The notes under the pieces: model-generated
What the model was told of the DNA's origin: nothing
Databases searched by the model: none
The model's input: only the letters and a program-made list of their open reading frames with translations
Shown here: in pieces, positions 1 through 9,208 of the stretch
Layout: every line of letters begins with the position of its first letter
Numbering within the stretch: the stretch's first letter is position 1
NCBI RefSeq assembly: GCF_012972705.2
Contig: NZ_JABCSC020000002.1
Location: 310,001 to 374,000, forward strand
From: Uliginosibacterium aquaticum
GTDB lineage: Bacteria; Pseudomonadota; Gammaproteobacteria; Burkholderiales; Rhodocyclaceae
Length of the DNA stretch: 64,000 bases
Direction: 5' to 3'
Translations under genes and position numbers: made by a program

Positions 1-254
1 CCAGGGATTTTGACGTGCCGGATGGCAAGACCCGTAGCGCCTGGGAAGCAGAGCGTATCGATCGGGTAGGCAAGCCAGGCGCCATCAAGGTCACGCTCAG
101 CGAACTAGACATCAAGCTCAATGGCGACCGTGCCATCGTCCGCTTCAAGCAGAACTACCAGTCTGCAAGCTTCAAGTCTGCCAGTGGCAAAACCCTTGAA
201 ATGATCCTGCGCAATGGTCGCTGGCAGATTCAACAGGAACGGATCGGACGTTGA
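1..254 (+). CDS. C-terminal end of an NTF2-like (L,D-transpeptidase-associated) protein, partial
   Basis: The reading frame is open from the left edge (first full codon at 3) to a TGA at 252-254, so only the last 84 residues are visible. They resemble the C-terminal NTF2/SnoaL-like module of the next gene: both hold a short strand followed by a FxQxYxS-type strand (FKQNYQSASFKS here, [12 protein letters not shown] there) and end in a GRWxIxxE motif. The gene is therefore probably a paralogue, perhaps another L,D-transpeptidase with this accessory domain, but its catalytic part lies outside the window. Its stop overlaps the TTG start of the next gene, suggesting translational coupling. The internal GTG at 15 is not taken as a start because the frame is open upstream. 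Confidence 0.6.
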   Translation, partial: RDFDVPDGKTRSAWEAERIDRVGKPGAIKVTLSELDIKLNGDRAIVRFKQNYQSASFKSASGKTLEMILRNGRWQIQQERIGR

Positions 255-1471
255 CCCGCACACTCAAGCACCTGTTCAGCAGCAAGCTGCACCGCATCGC
301 CGCCTGTGCGGCGCTCATCGTCTCCTCGGCCGCCTGGGCACCCACCGGACTCTACGCCGGCGTATCGGATGCTGGTCCGGATGCCACGATCACTCTGATC
401 ATTCGTGACATTGAGCAGAACAAGCTCGATGTCGCGCTGGCACGCACCGAAAACCTGCTCGGGCTTTATCCGAATTTCCGGCTCGCTCACCTGATCCGTG
501 GCGATCTGCTACTTGCGCGCACCCAGCCACTGGCAACCTTTGGCAATGCTGCAGGCGCGCCCGCCGACAAGCTGCGTGATCTGCGTGAAGAAGCCATTGC
601 GCGCTTGCAGGGCTATCGCAATCGCCCAGCACAGAATCAAGTGCCCCGCTATCTGCTGCAGATGCGCGAAGATCAGAACCATGCGGTCGTGGTCGATACC
701 AAGCAGTCCCGCCTCTATCTTTATCGCAACGAAAAAGGCCGTCCGGTCTTCGTCGCGGATTGGTATATCAGTCAGGGTAAAGCTGGCGCGGAGAAGCAGC
801 GCGAGGGTGACAACAAAACCCCGGTTGGCCTCTACCAGGTCACCAGCGTGATGCCGCCAGAAAAGCTCACCGACTTCTACGGCAAGCGTGCCTTCCCGCT
901 CAACTATCCCAATGAATGGGACAAGATGCAGGGGCGCAACGGTCACGGCATCTGGCTACACGGGGTACCACGCGATACATTCGCCCGCCCGCCCAAGGCC
1001 TCGGAAGGCTGCGTAGTACTAGCCAACCAAGACCTAGACGCTCTTTCCACCTATCTACAAATCGGTGTCACTCCAGTGATCATCAGCAACGGCATCGAAT
1101 GGCTGTCGCTGGATGACTGGCAGAACGAGCGCAGCGCACTGAATCAGGCTATCGACGACTGGCGGCGCGACTGGGAGAGCCGCGATGTCTCGCGCTACCT
1201 GTCCCACTACTCCACCCGCTTCAAGACCAATGATCAGAATTTTGAAGCCTGGGCACGTCAGAAACGTGAAGTCACTGCTGGAAAAACCTGGGTCAAAGTC
1301 GAGCTGCGCAATCTGAGCGTGCTACGCAACCCGGGCAGCCAGGATGAGATGGTCATGGTCAGTTTCGAGCAGGACTACCGCAGCAGCAATCTCAACAATG
1401 TCGCCAAGAAGCGCCAATACTGGCGCAAGGAAAACGGGCGCTGGAAAATCATCTACGAAGGAGTTGCCTGA
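251..1471 (+). CDS. L,D-transpeptidase (YkuD domain) with C-terminal NTF2-like domain
   Basis: A 406-residue protein starting at TTG 251, which overlaps the preceding stop. Residues 1-36 look like a signal peptide ending near GLYAG, so it should act in the periplasm. Residues about 46-110 are helical and TPR-like. A YkuD L,D-transpeptidase domain spans about 143-275, with His237 in WLHGV and the nucleophile Cys254 in SEGCVVLAN. The canonical [S/T]HGC motif thus has Glu in place of the second His, as in the YafK-like branch. Residues about 300-406 form an NTF2-like module. The family cross-links peptidoglycan, attaches lipoproteins to it, or cleaves such links; which one cannot be told from sequence. 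Probably co-transcribed with ppiA, 2 bases downstream. Confidence 0.85.
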   Translation: MTRTLKHLFSSKLHRIAACAALIVSSAAWAPTGLYAGVSDAGPDATITLIIRDIEQNKLDVALARTENLLGLYPNFRLAHLIRGDLLLARTQPLATFGNAAGAPADKLRDLREEAIARLQGYRNRPAQNQVPRYLLQMREDQNHAVVVDTKQSRLYLYRNEKGRPVFVADWYISQGKAGAEKQREGDNKTPVGLYQVTSVMPPEKLTDFYGKRAFPLNYPNEWDKMQGRNGHGIWLHGVPRDTFARPPKASEGCVVLANQDLDALSTYLQIGVTPVIISNGIEWLSLDDWQNERSALNQAIDDWRRDWESRDVSRYLSHYSTRFKTNDQNFEAWARQKREVTAGKTWVKVELRNLSVLRNPGSQDEMVMVSFEQDYRSSNLNNVAKKRQYWRKENGRWKIIYEGVA

Positions 1472-1473
1472 AC

Positions 1474-2067
1474 ATGAGCACAACGATCATCCGACTGATG
1501 CGCTGCACCATGCTGTTGCTGAGTTGCCTGGCTCTGCCCGTTGCTGCCCAGTCTGCTGCACCCCGCGTTCAGGTCGTCACCAGCGCAGGCGAATTCACCC
1601 TCGAGTTGAACGCCGAGCGTGCGCCGAAGAGCGTTGCCAATTTCCTGAAGTACGTTGAAAGCGGCCATTACGCAGGCACCATCTTCCACCGTGTAATCAA
1701 GGATTTCATGATCCAGGGGGGCGGCTTTAGCGCCGACATGAGCCAGAAATCCGTGCAGGCGCCGATCCAGAACGAAGCCGCCAACGGCCTCAAGAATGCA
1801 CGCGGCAGCATTGCCATGGCCCGCACCGGCGACCCGCATTCCGCTACCGCCCAGTTCTTCATCAATACAGTGGATAACAACTTCCTCGACTACCCGGGCC
1901 AGGACGGCTGGGGCTACGCCGTATTCGGCAAGGTTGTGGCAGGGATGGACGTGATCGACAGGATCCGCAGCGTACCGACCACCAATGCCGGCATGCATCA
2001 GAACGTCCCGGTCAAGCCCGTCACCATCCAGAGCATGAAGCTACTGCCGGCACCTGCCGCCAAATAA
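1474..2067 (+). CDS. ppiA: periplasmic peptidyl-prolyl cis-trans isomerase, cyclophilin type
   Basis: A 197-residue protein with a signal peptide (hydrophobic stretch 9-24, cleavage after AQSA or nearby) followed by a cyclophilin domain. Visible family motifs are [28 protein letters not shown], whose FHRV arginine and QGG line the active site, and the later SATAQFFIN and GYAVFGKV blocks. It should catalyse Xaa-Pro isomerisation during folding of exported proteins. It lies 2 bases after the L,D-transpeptidase gene and is followed by a hairpin terminator at 2079. The next gene is its cytosolic counterpart, with near-identical core blocks, so the pair looks like a tandem duplication with loss or gain of the export signal. 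Confidence 0.93.
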   Translation: MSTTIIRLMRCTMLLLSCLALPVAAQSAAPRVQVVTSAGEFTLELNAERAPKSVANFLKYVESGHYAGTIFHRVIKDFMIQGGGFSADMSQKSVQAPIQNEAANGLKNARGSIAMARTGDPHSATAQFFINTVDNNFLDYPGQDGWGYAVFGKVVAGMDVIDRIRSVPTTNAGMHQNVPVKPVTIQSMKLLPAPAAK

Positions 2068-2078
2068 CTTTCACCATC

Positions 2079-2101
2079 CGGCCCCATCCGGGGCCGCTTT
2101 T
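2079..2101 (+). terminator. intrinsic terminator after ppiA
   Basis: A perfect 7-bp GC stem (CGGCCCC at 2079-2085 with GGGGCCG at 2090-2096) has a 4-base loop and is followed by CTTTTCCCC. It sits 12 bases past the ppiA stop and just ahead of ppiB. Confidence 0.7.
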
Positions 2102-2116
2102 CCCCCGGAGCCCTCC

Positions 2117-2608
2117 ATGATCAAGCTGCACACCAGCCACGGCATCATCGCCCTCGAACTCGACGCCGAAAAAGCCCCCGAATCCACCAAAAATTTCATT
2201 GCTTACGTGGAAGCCGGCCACTATGACGGCACCATCTTCCACCGCGTTATCAAGGACTTCATGATCCAGGGTGGTGGCATGCTGCCGGACATGAGCCAGA
2301 AACCGACTCAAGCACCGATCAAGAACGAAGCCAACAACGGCCTCAAGAACGAACGCGGCACGATCGCCATGGCCCGCACCTCGGACCCGCACTCAGCTAC
2401 CGCCCAGTTCTTCATCAATACCGTCGATAACGACTTCCTCAACTTCCGCAACGAATCCGTGCAGGGCTGGGGTTACACCGTATTCGGCAAGGTTGTGGAA
2501 GGGATGGATGTCGTCGACCTGATCCGCGCAGTCAAGACCGGTCGCAGCGGCTATCACTCGGATGTGCCGGTGGAAGCAGTTGTCATCACCAAAGCGGAAG
2601 TGGTCTGA
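2117..2608 (+). CDS. ppiB: cytosolic peptidyl-prolyl cis-trans isomerase B
   Basis: A 163-residue single-domain cyclophilin without a signal peptide, matching the usual PpiB length. It begins directly with [16 protein letters not shown] and has the [14 protein letters not shown] active-site block, [17 protein letters not shown] and [16 protein letters not shown]. It isomerises Xaa-Pro bonds in cytoplasmic proteins. A GGAG ribosome binding site (2106-2109) precedes the ATG. It stands alone between two terminators, so it is probably a monocistronic unit or receives read-through from ppiA. Confidence 0.95.
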   Translation: MIKLHTSHGIIALELDAEKAPESTKNFIAYVEAGHYDGTIFHRVIKDFMIQGGGMLPDMSQKPTQAPIKNEANNGLKNERGTIAMARTSDPHSATAQFFINTVDNDFLNFRNESVQGWGYTVFGKVVEGMDVVDLIRAVKTGRSGYHSDVPVEAVVITKAEVV

Positions 2609-2630
2609 TTCCTCACCACCCGATTTGAGC

Positions 2631-2657
2631 AACGCCGGCTTCGAGCCGGCGTTCTTT
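2631..2657 (+). terminator. intrinsic terminator after ppiB
   Basis: A 10-bp perfect stem (AACGCCGGCT, 2631-2640, with AGCCGGCGTT, 2644-2653) closes on a TCG loop and is followed by CTTTC. It ends about 20 bases before lpxH. Confidence 0.8.
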
Positions 2658-2677
2658 CATCTACCGGACTTCACACC

Positions 2678-3397
2678 TTGATCCTCTTCATCTCCGACCT
2701 GCATCTACAAGCCGCAGAACCGGAAACAGCACAGGCTTTTCTGGAGTTTCTCGCTGGCCCAGCCCGCCAGGCGCGCGAACTATGGATCCTGGGCGATCTG
2801 TTTGAACTGTGGACAGCCGACGACGATTTGCGCGAAGCCTTTCCGGCCAGCATCGCCGATGCGCTGGCCGATCTTTGCCGCAGCGGCGTTGCCATCCGCA
2901 TCGTGGTAGGCAATCGCGACTTCATGCTCGGCAAGGTTTTCGAAGCGCGCAGCGGCGCCCGCATCGTGCCTGAACCCGCGCTACTCGAATTTGAAGGCAA
3001 GCGTCTGGTGCTGCTGCACGGCGATGCGCAATGCACGGACGATGTGGCCTACCAGCGTTATCGCCGCCGCATCCGCTCGCCCTTCATTCAGGCCTTGCAA
3101 CGCAATCTGCCCTACTTTGTAAGGCGTGCCATCGTGCGCCGCATTCGCCAACGCAGCGTCATGAACAGGCAAAAGTACGGCGAAAGAAAAATCTCCGACT
3201 TGAATGCAGACGCGATCGCCGAAGTCTTCCGCGCAACCGGCGCAGATATCATGATTCACGGCCATACACACCAGCCGGCCTGCCACACGCTGGCAGTGGA
3301 CGAACGCGAATGCCAGCGCTGGGTGCTCGCTGACTGGCACGGCAAGGCCACCTGGCTGGAAGCCGGACCGGAGGGACTCATTGCACGCGGCGGCTGA
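2678..3397 (+). CDS. lpxH: UDP-2,3-diacylglucosamine diphosphatase
   Basis: A 239-residue calcineurin-like phosphoesterase of the LpxH family, at full family length. LpxH hydrolyses UDP-2,3-diacylglucosamine to lipid X in lipid A synthesis at the inner membrane. Metal-binding motifs are visible in order: ISDLHL near the N-terminus, LGDLFELW, VGNRDFM, LLHGDA and GHTHQPA. The start is TTG at 2678, since no ATG or GTG occurs in frame upstream and the protein begins exactly at the conserved MILFISDLHL. No strong ribosome binding site is seen. It is convergent with purF, and a shared long hairpin lies between them. Confidence 0.93.
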   Translation: MILFISDLHLQAAEPETAQAFLEFLAGPARQARELWILGDLFELWTADDDLREAFPASIADALADLCRSGVAIRIVVGNRDFMLGKVFEARSGARIVPEPALLEFEGKRLVLLHGDAQCTDDVAYQRYRRRIRSPFIQALQRNLPYFVRRAIVRRIRQRSVMNRQKYGERKISDLNADAIAEVFRATGADIMIHGHTHQPACHTLAVDERECQRWVLADWHGKATWLEAGPEGLIARGG

Positions 3398-3407
3398 ATT
3401 CGGCCAG

Positions 3408-3452
3408 CTGAAACGACAAGCCCCGGTCATCAGCCGGGGCTTGTCGTTTCAG
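3408..3452. terminator. bidirectional terminator between lpxH and purF
   Basis: A perfect 19-bp inverted repeat (3408-3426 with 3434-3452, arms beginning CTGAAACGACAAGCCCCGG) surrounds a 7-base loop. It lies between the convergent stops of lpxH and purF and is symmetrical enough to serve both directions. Confidence 0.8.
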
Positions 3453-3466
3453 CAGCAAAGCCAGAC

Positions 3467-4993
3467 TCAGTTGCTGGCGCCTGCCATCAGATTCAGATCG
3501 AGCTGCTCAGCATCATCGTCAGCCGCCTTGCTGGCCGCACCACGCCCACCCTCAACGCTATCGAGGTAAGCGGAAGTTACATCGCCGGTGACATACACAC
3601 CATCAAAACAGGAACACTCGAACTGCTCAATGGCCGGATTCAAATCACCGACAGCCTTCTTCAGGTCTTCCAGATCCTGATAGATCATCGCATCGGCCCC
3701 GATTTCCTTGCCCACCTGATCGGCATCGCGGAAAGCAGCGATCAGCTCGTTCTTGCTGGGCATATCGATCCCGTACACGTTGGCATGGCGTACCGGCGGC
3801 GCAGCGGAGGCCATAAAGACTTTGGTTGCTCCGGCTTCGCGCGCCATGTTGATGATCTCGCGGCTGGTCGTGCCGCGCACAATGGAGTCATCCACCAACA
3901 GCACGTTTTTGCCGACAAACTCCTGATGCATGGCATTGAGCTTCTGGCGCACCGACTTCTTGCGCACCGCCTGGCCCGGCATGATGAAGGTTCGGCCGAT
4001 GTAGCGATTCTTCACAAAGCCTTCGCGATACGACACGCCGAGATGGCTCGCCAACTCCATCGCCGCCGAACGACTGGAGTCCGGAATCGGGATCACCACG
4101 TCAATCTTGAGATGGCTGTACTCGCGCTTGATCTTCTCCGCCAGATACACGCCCATTTTCACGCGGCTCTCGTAGACCGAAATACCGTCGATGATCGAAT
4201 CAGGACGAGCCAGATACACATACTCGAACATGCAGGGTGCGAAACTGCGCATATCCGCGCACTGACGTGTGGACAGCTTGCCATGGGTATCGATCAGCAC
4301 CGCTTCACCCGGCGCGATGTCGCGCACAGTTTTGAAGCCCAACACATCCATCGCGACCGATTCGGAAGCCACCATGTACTCGGTGCCCTCAGGCGTTTCA
4401 TGCGCGCCGAGAATCAGCGGCCGAATCCCATGCGGATCACGGAAAGCCAGCAGGCCATAACCTGCAATCATCACTACCGCAGCGTAAGCACCCTTGGCAC
4501 GCTTGTGAGTACCCGCCACAGCGGTAAAGATGGTGTCCTCGTCGAGGCGGAATGCACCGTTCGAAGCCACCTGCAACTCATGCGCGAGCACATTGAGCAG
4601 CACCTCCGAATCAGAGTTGGTGTTCATGTGACGCAGATCGCCCAGATACATCTCGCGCTTGAGCTCATCCGAGTTAGTCAGGTTGCCGTTGTGTGCCAGC
4701 ATCAGACCGAAGGGCGAATTCACGTAGAAAGGCTGGGCTTCTGCCGCATTAAAGGCCGAACCAGCGGTCGGATAGCGACAGTGACCAATCCCCCAGTTAC
4801 CTTCCAGATTGCGCATGTTGCGAGTGCGGAAGACTTCGCTCACCAGGCCGGAGCCCTTGTGCATGTGGAAACGACCGGACTCCGTGGTGGCGATACCGGC
4901 GGCATCCTGACCGCGATGCTGCAAAACCAGCAGACCATCGTAAAGCAACTGGTTGACCGGGCCTTTGGCCATTACGCCGATGATTCCGCACAT
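3467..4993 (-). CDS. purF: amidophosphoribosyltransferase
   Basis: A 508-residue PurF, the enzyme that makes phosphoribosylamine from PRPP and glutamine in the first step of purine synthesis. The start is fixed by MCGIIGV, which places the N-terminal nucleophile Cys2 right after the initiator Met; an AGAAGG ribosome binding site precedes it. The class II glutamine amidotransferase domain covers about 1-230 (HNGNLTN, GHCRYPT), and the phosphoribosyltransferase domain follows with the PRPP loop [17 protein letters not shown]. The frame stays open upstream through cvpA, but that extension is not used. It follows cvpA by 17 bases, the usual bacterial pairing, and ends the biosynthetic block. Confidence 0.97.
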   Translation of the reverse strand: MCGIIGVMAKGPVNQLLYDGLLVLQHRGQDAAGIATTESGRFHMHKGSGLVSEVFRTRNMRNLEGNWGIGHCRYPTAGSAFNAAEAQPFYVNSPFGLMLAHNGNLTNSDELKREMYLGDLRHMNTNSDSEVLLNVLAHELQVASNGAFRLDEDTIFTAVAGTHKRAKGAYAAVVMIAGYGLLAFRDPHGIRPLILGAHETPEGTEYMVASESVAMDVLGFKTVRDIAPGEAVLIDTHGKLSTRQCADMRSFAPCMFEYVYLARPDSIIDGISVYESRVKMGVYLAEKIKREYSHLKIDVVIPIPDSSRSAAMELASHLGVSYREGFVKNRYIGRTFIMPGQAVRKKSVRQKLNAMHQEFVGKNVLLVDDSIVRGTTSREIINMAREAGATKVFMASAAPPVRHANVYGIDMPSKNELIAAFRDADQVGKEIGADAMIYQDLEDLKKAVGDLNPAIEQFECSCFDGVYVTGDVTSAYLDSVEGGRGAASKAADDDAEQLDLNLMAGASN

Positions 4994-5010
4994 ACCTTCT
5001 TCACCTGTAT

Positions 5011-5499
5011 TCAATACTTGATTCGATCTGCCAGATCCTGGGGGAGCCAGGGTTTGACAGCCAGTACAGCAACTTCCAGCGGCGGTGCGAAAGTTGATCC
5101 GCGCCACCATTGTTCTTTCGGCAGGCTGCTCATGCCCGCAGCCCCCACTAGCAGCAAGGCCAGAACCACCGCGCGCAGCACACCGAAACCGGCCCCTGCC
5201 ATACGATCCAGCACACCGAGGCCTGCCACACTCAATAGCTCCCGCAAGAGGAATCTCAGCAAGGCCAGCAGCAGCAAGACCGTAATGAACACCGCCACAA
5301 AAACCAGCGGCCAGCGAGCCCACTCCGTCTCCACCGCGCCAGCCAGCATCGGCACGCCCAAGGGCGCGCAGTACCAGGCGATGGCCAGCGCCAAGATCCA
5401 ACCCAGCAGCGCAAATACTTCGCCAACCAGCCCACGCCATAAGCCCAGCAACGCGCTCAGCGCCAGCAAGACCAGAAAGATGTGATCAAACAGCGTCAC
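5011..5499 (-). CDS. cvpA: CvpA family membrane protein
   Basis: A 162-residue protein with about four hydrophobic segments (roughly 5-25, 28-45, 60-85 and 100-122) and a polar C-terminal tail. Length and position directly upstream of purF match CvpA, named for its need in colicin V production and linked to envelope integrity; its molecular role is unknown. The pattern [35 protein letters not shown] fits the family N-terminus (given here as residues 4-38). It is 10 bases downstream of the SPOR gene and is probably on the same transcript. Confidence 0.88.
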   Translation of the reverse strand: MTLFDHIFLVLLALSALLGLWRGLVGEVFALLGWILALAIAWYCAPLGVPMLAGAVETEWARWPLVFVAVFITVLLLLALLRFLLRELLSVAGLGVLDRMAGAGFGVLRAVVLALLLVGAAGMSSLPKEQWWRGSTFAPPLEVAVLAVKPWLPQDLADRIKY

Positions 5500-5509
5500 G
5501 ATCCGACGC

Positions 5510-6202
5510 TCACTTGCTTGTCACGATTCCGTTCAGACCCGCTTTCTTGAGCTTCTCCACGACTTTATCGGCACTCGCGCGATCAGCATAAGGGCCGGCT
5601 CGCACGCGGGTCCGATCCGCCTGCTTTTCCAGACTCGCCTTAACACCGCTGGATGAAGCCCGAGTCGCCACCTCGCGGGCATTGGCTTCCTCGCGATAAA
5701 CCCCCAACTGCACGAAGAACCTCCCCGTCGCGGCAGGCTTGGACTCAGCGGGTTTAGGCTCGGCAGGCTTGGCCTCGGCAGACCGGACAGCAGCGCTGCT
5801 ATCACTGCGCCCTTCAAGAATGTCACGTGCACGCTGCGCCTCCACAGGCGGCTTGGCAGCCGGCTTGGGCGCACTCTGGGCAGGCATTTCAGGAACAGGA
5901 GGAGGGACTACAGTACTTTGCGCAACGGCCGGGGCGAGCTCCGCAGGCTTGGCGGCAGGCACTGACTGGGCAGGCAAAACCGGTGACGCAGGTGGCGGAG
6001 CCGCTCCGGCGATCAAACGGGAGGCGTAGTTACCTCCCTCCTGGCTGGGGATACGGATCGAGAGCTCTTGAGAACCGGGTGCGGGCTCGCTGTCCATCAC
6101 CATCGGCAGCACGATGGCCGCCACCAGAGCCAATGCAATGGCCCCTACCAGACGGCGTCGGGCGCGTTTCTTGAGATCGAGCTGGACGTCGTTTTCAGCC
6201 AT
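5510..6202 (-). CDS. SPOR domain protein, DedD-like
   Basis: A 230-residue protein with a short cytoplasmic N-terminus rich in Lys/Arg, one transmembrane segment (about 19-37), a long Pro/Ala-rich periplasmic linker, and a C-terminal SPOR domain (about 158-230; FFVQLGVYREEANAREV and VRAGPYADRASADKVVEKLKKAGL). SPOR domains bind denuded glycan strands at the division septum, so a role in cell division like that of DedD is likely. It lies between folC and cvpA, the same place dedD occupies in enterics, which supports the assignment. Confidence 0.85.
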   Translation of the reverse strand: MAENDVQLDLKKRARRRLVGAIALALVAAIVLPMVMDSEPAPGSQELSIRIPSQEGGNYASRLIAGAAPPPASPVLPAQSVPAAKPAELAPAVAQSTVVPPPVPEMPAQSAPKPAAKPPVEAQRARDILEGRSDSSAAVRSAEAKPAEPKPAESKPAATGRFFVQLGVYREEANAREVATRASSSGVKASLEKQADRTRVRAGPYADRASADKVVEKLKKAGLNGIVTSK

Positions 6203-6208
6203 GAAAAC

Positions 6209-7492
6209 TCACCGGGAAGCAGCCGCACGCATCACGTCGGCCACGGTCAGGAAGGAACCAAAGGCCACGATTCTATCACCCTCGGCAGCCTGCTTCCGCG
6301 CTGCGGCAAAAGCTTCGGCCGGGCTAGCAAAACAGGCAAGACTGGCCTTGGTGCCAGACGCTTCCAAAACCTCAGCCAGTTGCGCGGCACTGGCCGCACG
6401 CGGCCCCGGCAGGTCACACAGCAACCAGTGATCGACCCGCGGAAGCATATGCTGCAGGCTCCCCACAATATCCTTGTCAGCCAGCATCCCGCATACCGCC
6501 CAGGTATCCGGGAAGAAGCCCATATTGGATAGATTGTCGGCCAGCACCGCAGCAGCCTGTGGATTGTGCGCTACATCCAGCACCACGGCGGGTCGCCCCG
6601 GCAAGACCTGGAAGCGTGCAGGCAGTTCGACCGTCATCAACCCCTGGCGCACAGCCTGCATCGGAACCGGAAGCTGCTCCTGAAGGCACTCTAGTGCAGC
6701 CAGCACGGTCGATGCGTTCAGCAACTGATTGGCACCACGCAGCGCCGGATAGGCCAGGCTGTTGCGGCGCTGGGCACGCCCCTGAAAACTCCACTGTGTC
6801 TTGTCACCCGCGAAACCATAATCCTTGCCCTGCAGGCGCAGATCGGCACCGATGGCGCGCGCATGGGCGACAAGACTCTCTGGCGGTTGGGGGTCACCGC
6901 ACACGGCGGGCTTGCCCGCCCGGAAAATTCCGGCCTTCTCGAAGCCGATCTTCTCGCGCGTATCGCCGAGATAATCCATGTGATCCATGGCTACACCGGT
7001 CACGATACTGCAATCGGGTTCGATGACATTCACGGCATCCAGCCGACCACCCAGACCGACCTCCAGAATGATCACATCCAGATTTTTCTGGCAAAACAGC
7101 CACCAGGCCGCCAGCGTGCCGTACTCGAAATAGGTCAGGGGAACCGGCTCACCAGCCGCGCAGCGTGCCGCGTCCACCGCCGCAAAAGCCGCGCACAGGT
7201 CCGCATCGGACGCCTCCTGCAGATCGATACGCACCCGCTCGTTGTAACGCAGCAGGTGCGGCGACGTGTAGAGGCCGACACGATAGCCGGCAGCATGCAG
7301 GATGGCTTCCAGCATGGCGCAGGTGGAACCCTTGCCATTGGTGCCACCCACCGTGATGACCCGGGCGGTGCTGCCTGCAGCGAGTGCATCACGCACCCGT
7401 GCGACCCGCTCCAGCCCCAGATCGATTGGCCGGCTATGCTGCGCTTCGATGTGCGCCAGCCAGGCTTCCAGCGTGGCGAATGCGACGGGCAT
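6209..7492 (-). CDS. folC: bifunctional dihydrofolate/folylpolyglutamate synthase
   Basis: A 427-residue Mur-ligase-type enzyme that adds glutamate to dihydropteroate and to reduced folates. The ATP-binding loop VGGTNGKGSTCAMLE is at about 45-60, followed by YTSPHLLRYNERVRI and the metal/ATP site EVGLGGRLDAVN; the C-terminal domain has VLDVAHNPQA. The length is normal for FolC. It starts 3 bases after accD stops and is followed by the SPOR gene after 6 bases, so accD-folC-SPOR-cvpA-purF look like one transcript. Confidence 0.95.
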   Translation of the reverse strand: MPVAFATLEAWLAHIEAQHSRPIDLGLERVARVRDALAAGSTARVITVGGTNGKGSTCAMLEAILHAAGYRVGLYTSPHLLRYNERVRIDLQEASDADLCAAFAAVDAARCAAGEPVPLTYFEYGTLAAWWLFCQKNLDVIILEVGLGGRLDAVNVIEPDCSIVTGVAMDHMDYLGDTREKIGFEKAGIFRAGKPAVCGDPQPPESLVAHARAIGADLRLQGKDYGFAGDKTQWSFQGRAQRRNSLAYPALRGANQLLNASTVLAALECLQEQLPVPMQAVRQGLMTVELPARFQVLPGRPAVVLDVAHNPQAAAVLADNLSNMGFFPDTWAVCGMLADKDIVGSLQHMLPRVDHWLLCDLPGPRAASAAQLAEVLEASGTKASLACFASPAEAFAAARKQAAEGDRIVAFGSFLTVADVMRAAASR

Positions 7493-7495
7493 GAA

Positions 7496-8365
7496 TCAGG
7501 CGTTGGTAACCGCCGGCTGGCGGGACAGCAGGGTGATGACCTGGGACAGACGATCGCGCAGTTCGCGGCGATCCACCACCATGTCGATAGCGCCCTTCTC
7601 GAGCAGGAATTCGGAGCGCTGGAAACCTTCGGGCAGCTTCTCGCGCACGGTCTGCTCAATCACGCGCGGGCCGGCAAAACCGATCAGCGCATTCGGCTCG
7701 GCCATCACCACATCGCCCATGAAAGCGAAGCTGGCCGACACACCGCCCATGGTCGGATCGGTCAGCACGGTGATGAAGGGCAGCTTTTTGGCCGACAGCT
7801 TGGTGATGGCAGCCGTCGTCTTGGCCATCTGCATCAGGGAGAAGAGGCCTTCCTGCATGCGCGCGCCGCCGGTGGCGGTAAAGCAGATGAAGGGCAGGCC
7901 CTGCTCCACCGCAGCGTTCACGCCGCGCACGAAGCGCTCGCCCACCACGGAGCCCATTGAGCCACCCTGGAAGTCGAATTCAAACACGGCCACCACGGCA
8001 GGCACCGTCTTGATTGCGCCCTGCATGACCACCATCGCGTCGGCTTCGCCCGTATCTTCGGCAGCGGCCACCAGACGGTCGACGTACTTCTTGCTGTCAC
8101 GGAACTTCAGCGGATCCACCGGCACGACTTCCGCGCCAATCTCGAAACGGCCTTCCGGGTCGAGCAGCAGATCCAGGCGTGCACGCGCACGGATGCGCTT
8201 GTGGTGGCCGCATTTAGGGCACACATGTTCGCTGGCTTCGAGATCGGAGCGATACAGCACCGCCTCGCAGCTATCGCACTTGATCCACAGGCCTTCCGGG
8301 ATCGACTTGCGGACCGGCTGGTCACGCTTGATCTTCGGGGGCAGAAGTTTGGTCAGCCAGCTCAT
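7496..8365 (-). CDS. accD: acetyl-CoA carboxylase carboxyltransferase subunit beta
   Basis: A 289-residue AccD. The N-terminal zinc ribbon is visible as CDSC (about 30-33) and CPKC (about 49-52), followed by the crotonase-like carboxyltransferase fold with [15 protein letters not shown] and [11 protein letters not shown]. With AccA it transfers carboxyl from biotin to acetyl-CoA to give malonyl-CoA for fatty acid synthesis. It is placed between trpA and folC, the common betaproteobacterial order, 27 bases after trpA. Confidence 0.97.
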   Translation of the reverse strand: MSWLTKLLPPKIKRDQPVRKSIPEGLWIKCDSCEAVLYRSDLEASEHVCPKCGHHKRIRARARLDLLLDPEGRFEIGAEVVPVDPLKFRDSKKYVDRLVAAAEDTGEADAMVVMQGAIKTVPAVVAVFEFDFQGGSMGSVVGERFVRGVNAAVEQGLPFICFTATGGARMQEGLFSLMQMAKTTAAITKLSAKKLPFITVLTDPTMGGVSASFAFMGDVVMAEPNALIGFAGPRVIEQTVREKLPEGFQRSEFLLEKGAIDMVVDRRELRDRLSQVITLLSRQPAVTNA

Positions 8366-8392
8366 TTCAATACCTCTTCAATCTTGAATTAC

Positions 8393-9190
8393 TCAGGCCG
8401 CATCAAGGGCGGAACGGATGCCAGCCAGGAAGCCCTGGACGCGAGCGTTCAGCCCTTCTTCGCCCTGCTCCACTTCCTGCACGATGCGCGAGCCGATCAC
8501 TACTGCATCGGCCACGGCTGCCACGGCACGGGCGGACTCGGCATCCCGGATACCAAAACCCACGCCGATCGGCAAGGAAATATGCGCGCGCAATTCGGCA
8601 AGCTTGGCGGCCACACTGGCCACATCCAGATTTGCCGCGCCCGTCACCCCCTTCAGGGAGACGTAATACACATAGCCTTCGGCCAGCTTGGCCACGGCCT
8701 GCATGCGGCTGACCGGGGTAGTCGGAGCCAGCAGGAAAATCGGGGCGATACCGAAACGCTTGAGCACGGCCACGCGCTCGACGGCTTCCTCGGGCGGCAA
8801 GTCGACGGTCAGCACGCCATCCACACCTGCAGCCAACGCCGCTTCGCCAAAAGTTTCATAGCCCATGGCTTCAAGCGGATTGGCGTAGCCCATCAGCACC
8901 ACCGGCGTATCGGCATTGGTCTTGCGGAACTCCGCCACCATCGCGATCACCTGACGCAGGCTGGTACCGAACTTCAGCGCACGCTCTGCGGCGCGCTGGA
9001 TCACCGGGCCATCGGCCATCGGATCGGAGAACGGCACGCCCAGTTCGATGATATCGGCGCCCCCCTCCACCAACGCGTGCATCAAGCCGAGCGTCGCCGC
9101 TGGATTCGGATCACCTGCAGTGACGTAGGGAATCAGTGCCTTGCGGCCTTCGGCCTGCAGACGGGAAAAAGTATTCTGGATACGAGACAT
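8393..9190 (-). CDS. trpA: tryptophan synthase alpha chain
   Basis: A 265-residue TIM-barrel protein that cleaves indole-3-glycerol phosphate to indole, which passes to TrpB. Catalytic Glu is in [15 protein letters not shown] and the catalytic Asp in [13 protein letters not shown]; the phosphate-binding GVGFGI follows. It begins 18 bases downstream of trpB, so the two subunits of the complex are co-expressed. Confidence 0.97.
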   Translation of the reverse strand: MSRIQNTFSRLQAEGRKALIPYVTAGDPNPAATLGLMHALVEGGADIIELGVPFSDPMADGPVIQRAAERALKFGTSLRQVIAMVAEFRKTNADTPVVLMGYANPLEAMGYETFGEAALAAGVDGVLTVDLPPEEAVERVAVLKRFGIAPIFLLAPTTPVSRMQAVAKLAEGYVYYVSLKGVTGAANLDVASVAAKLAELRAHISLPIGVGFGIRDAESARAVAAVADAVVIGSRIVQEVEQGEEGLNARVQGFLAGIRSALDAA

Positions 9191-9208
9191 GATGTATCTG
9201 CTGACGGG

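Noticed and set aside
3467-5440. A 657-codon reading frame that would fuse purF to an N-terminal extension
   Set aside because: The extension is an out-of-frame reading of cvpA. PurF needs its N-terminal Cys exposed after the initiator Met, and MCGIIG with a good ribosome binding site lies at 4993.
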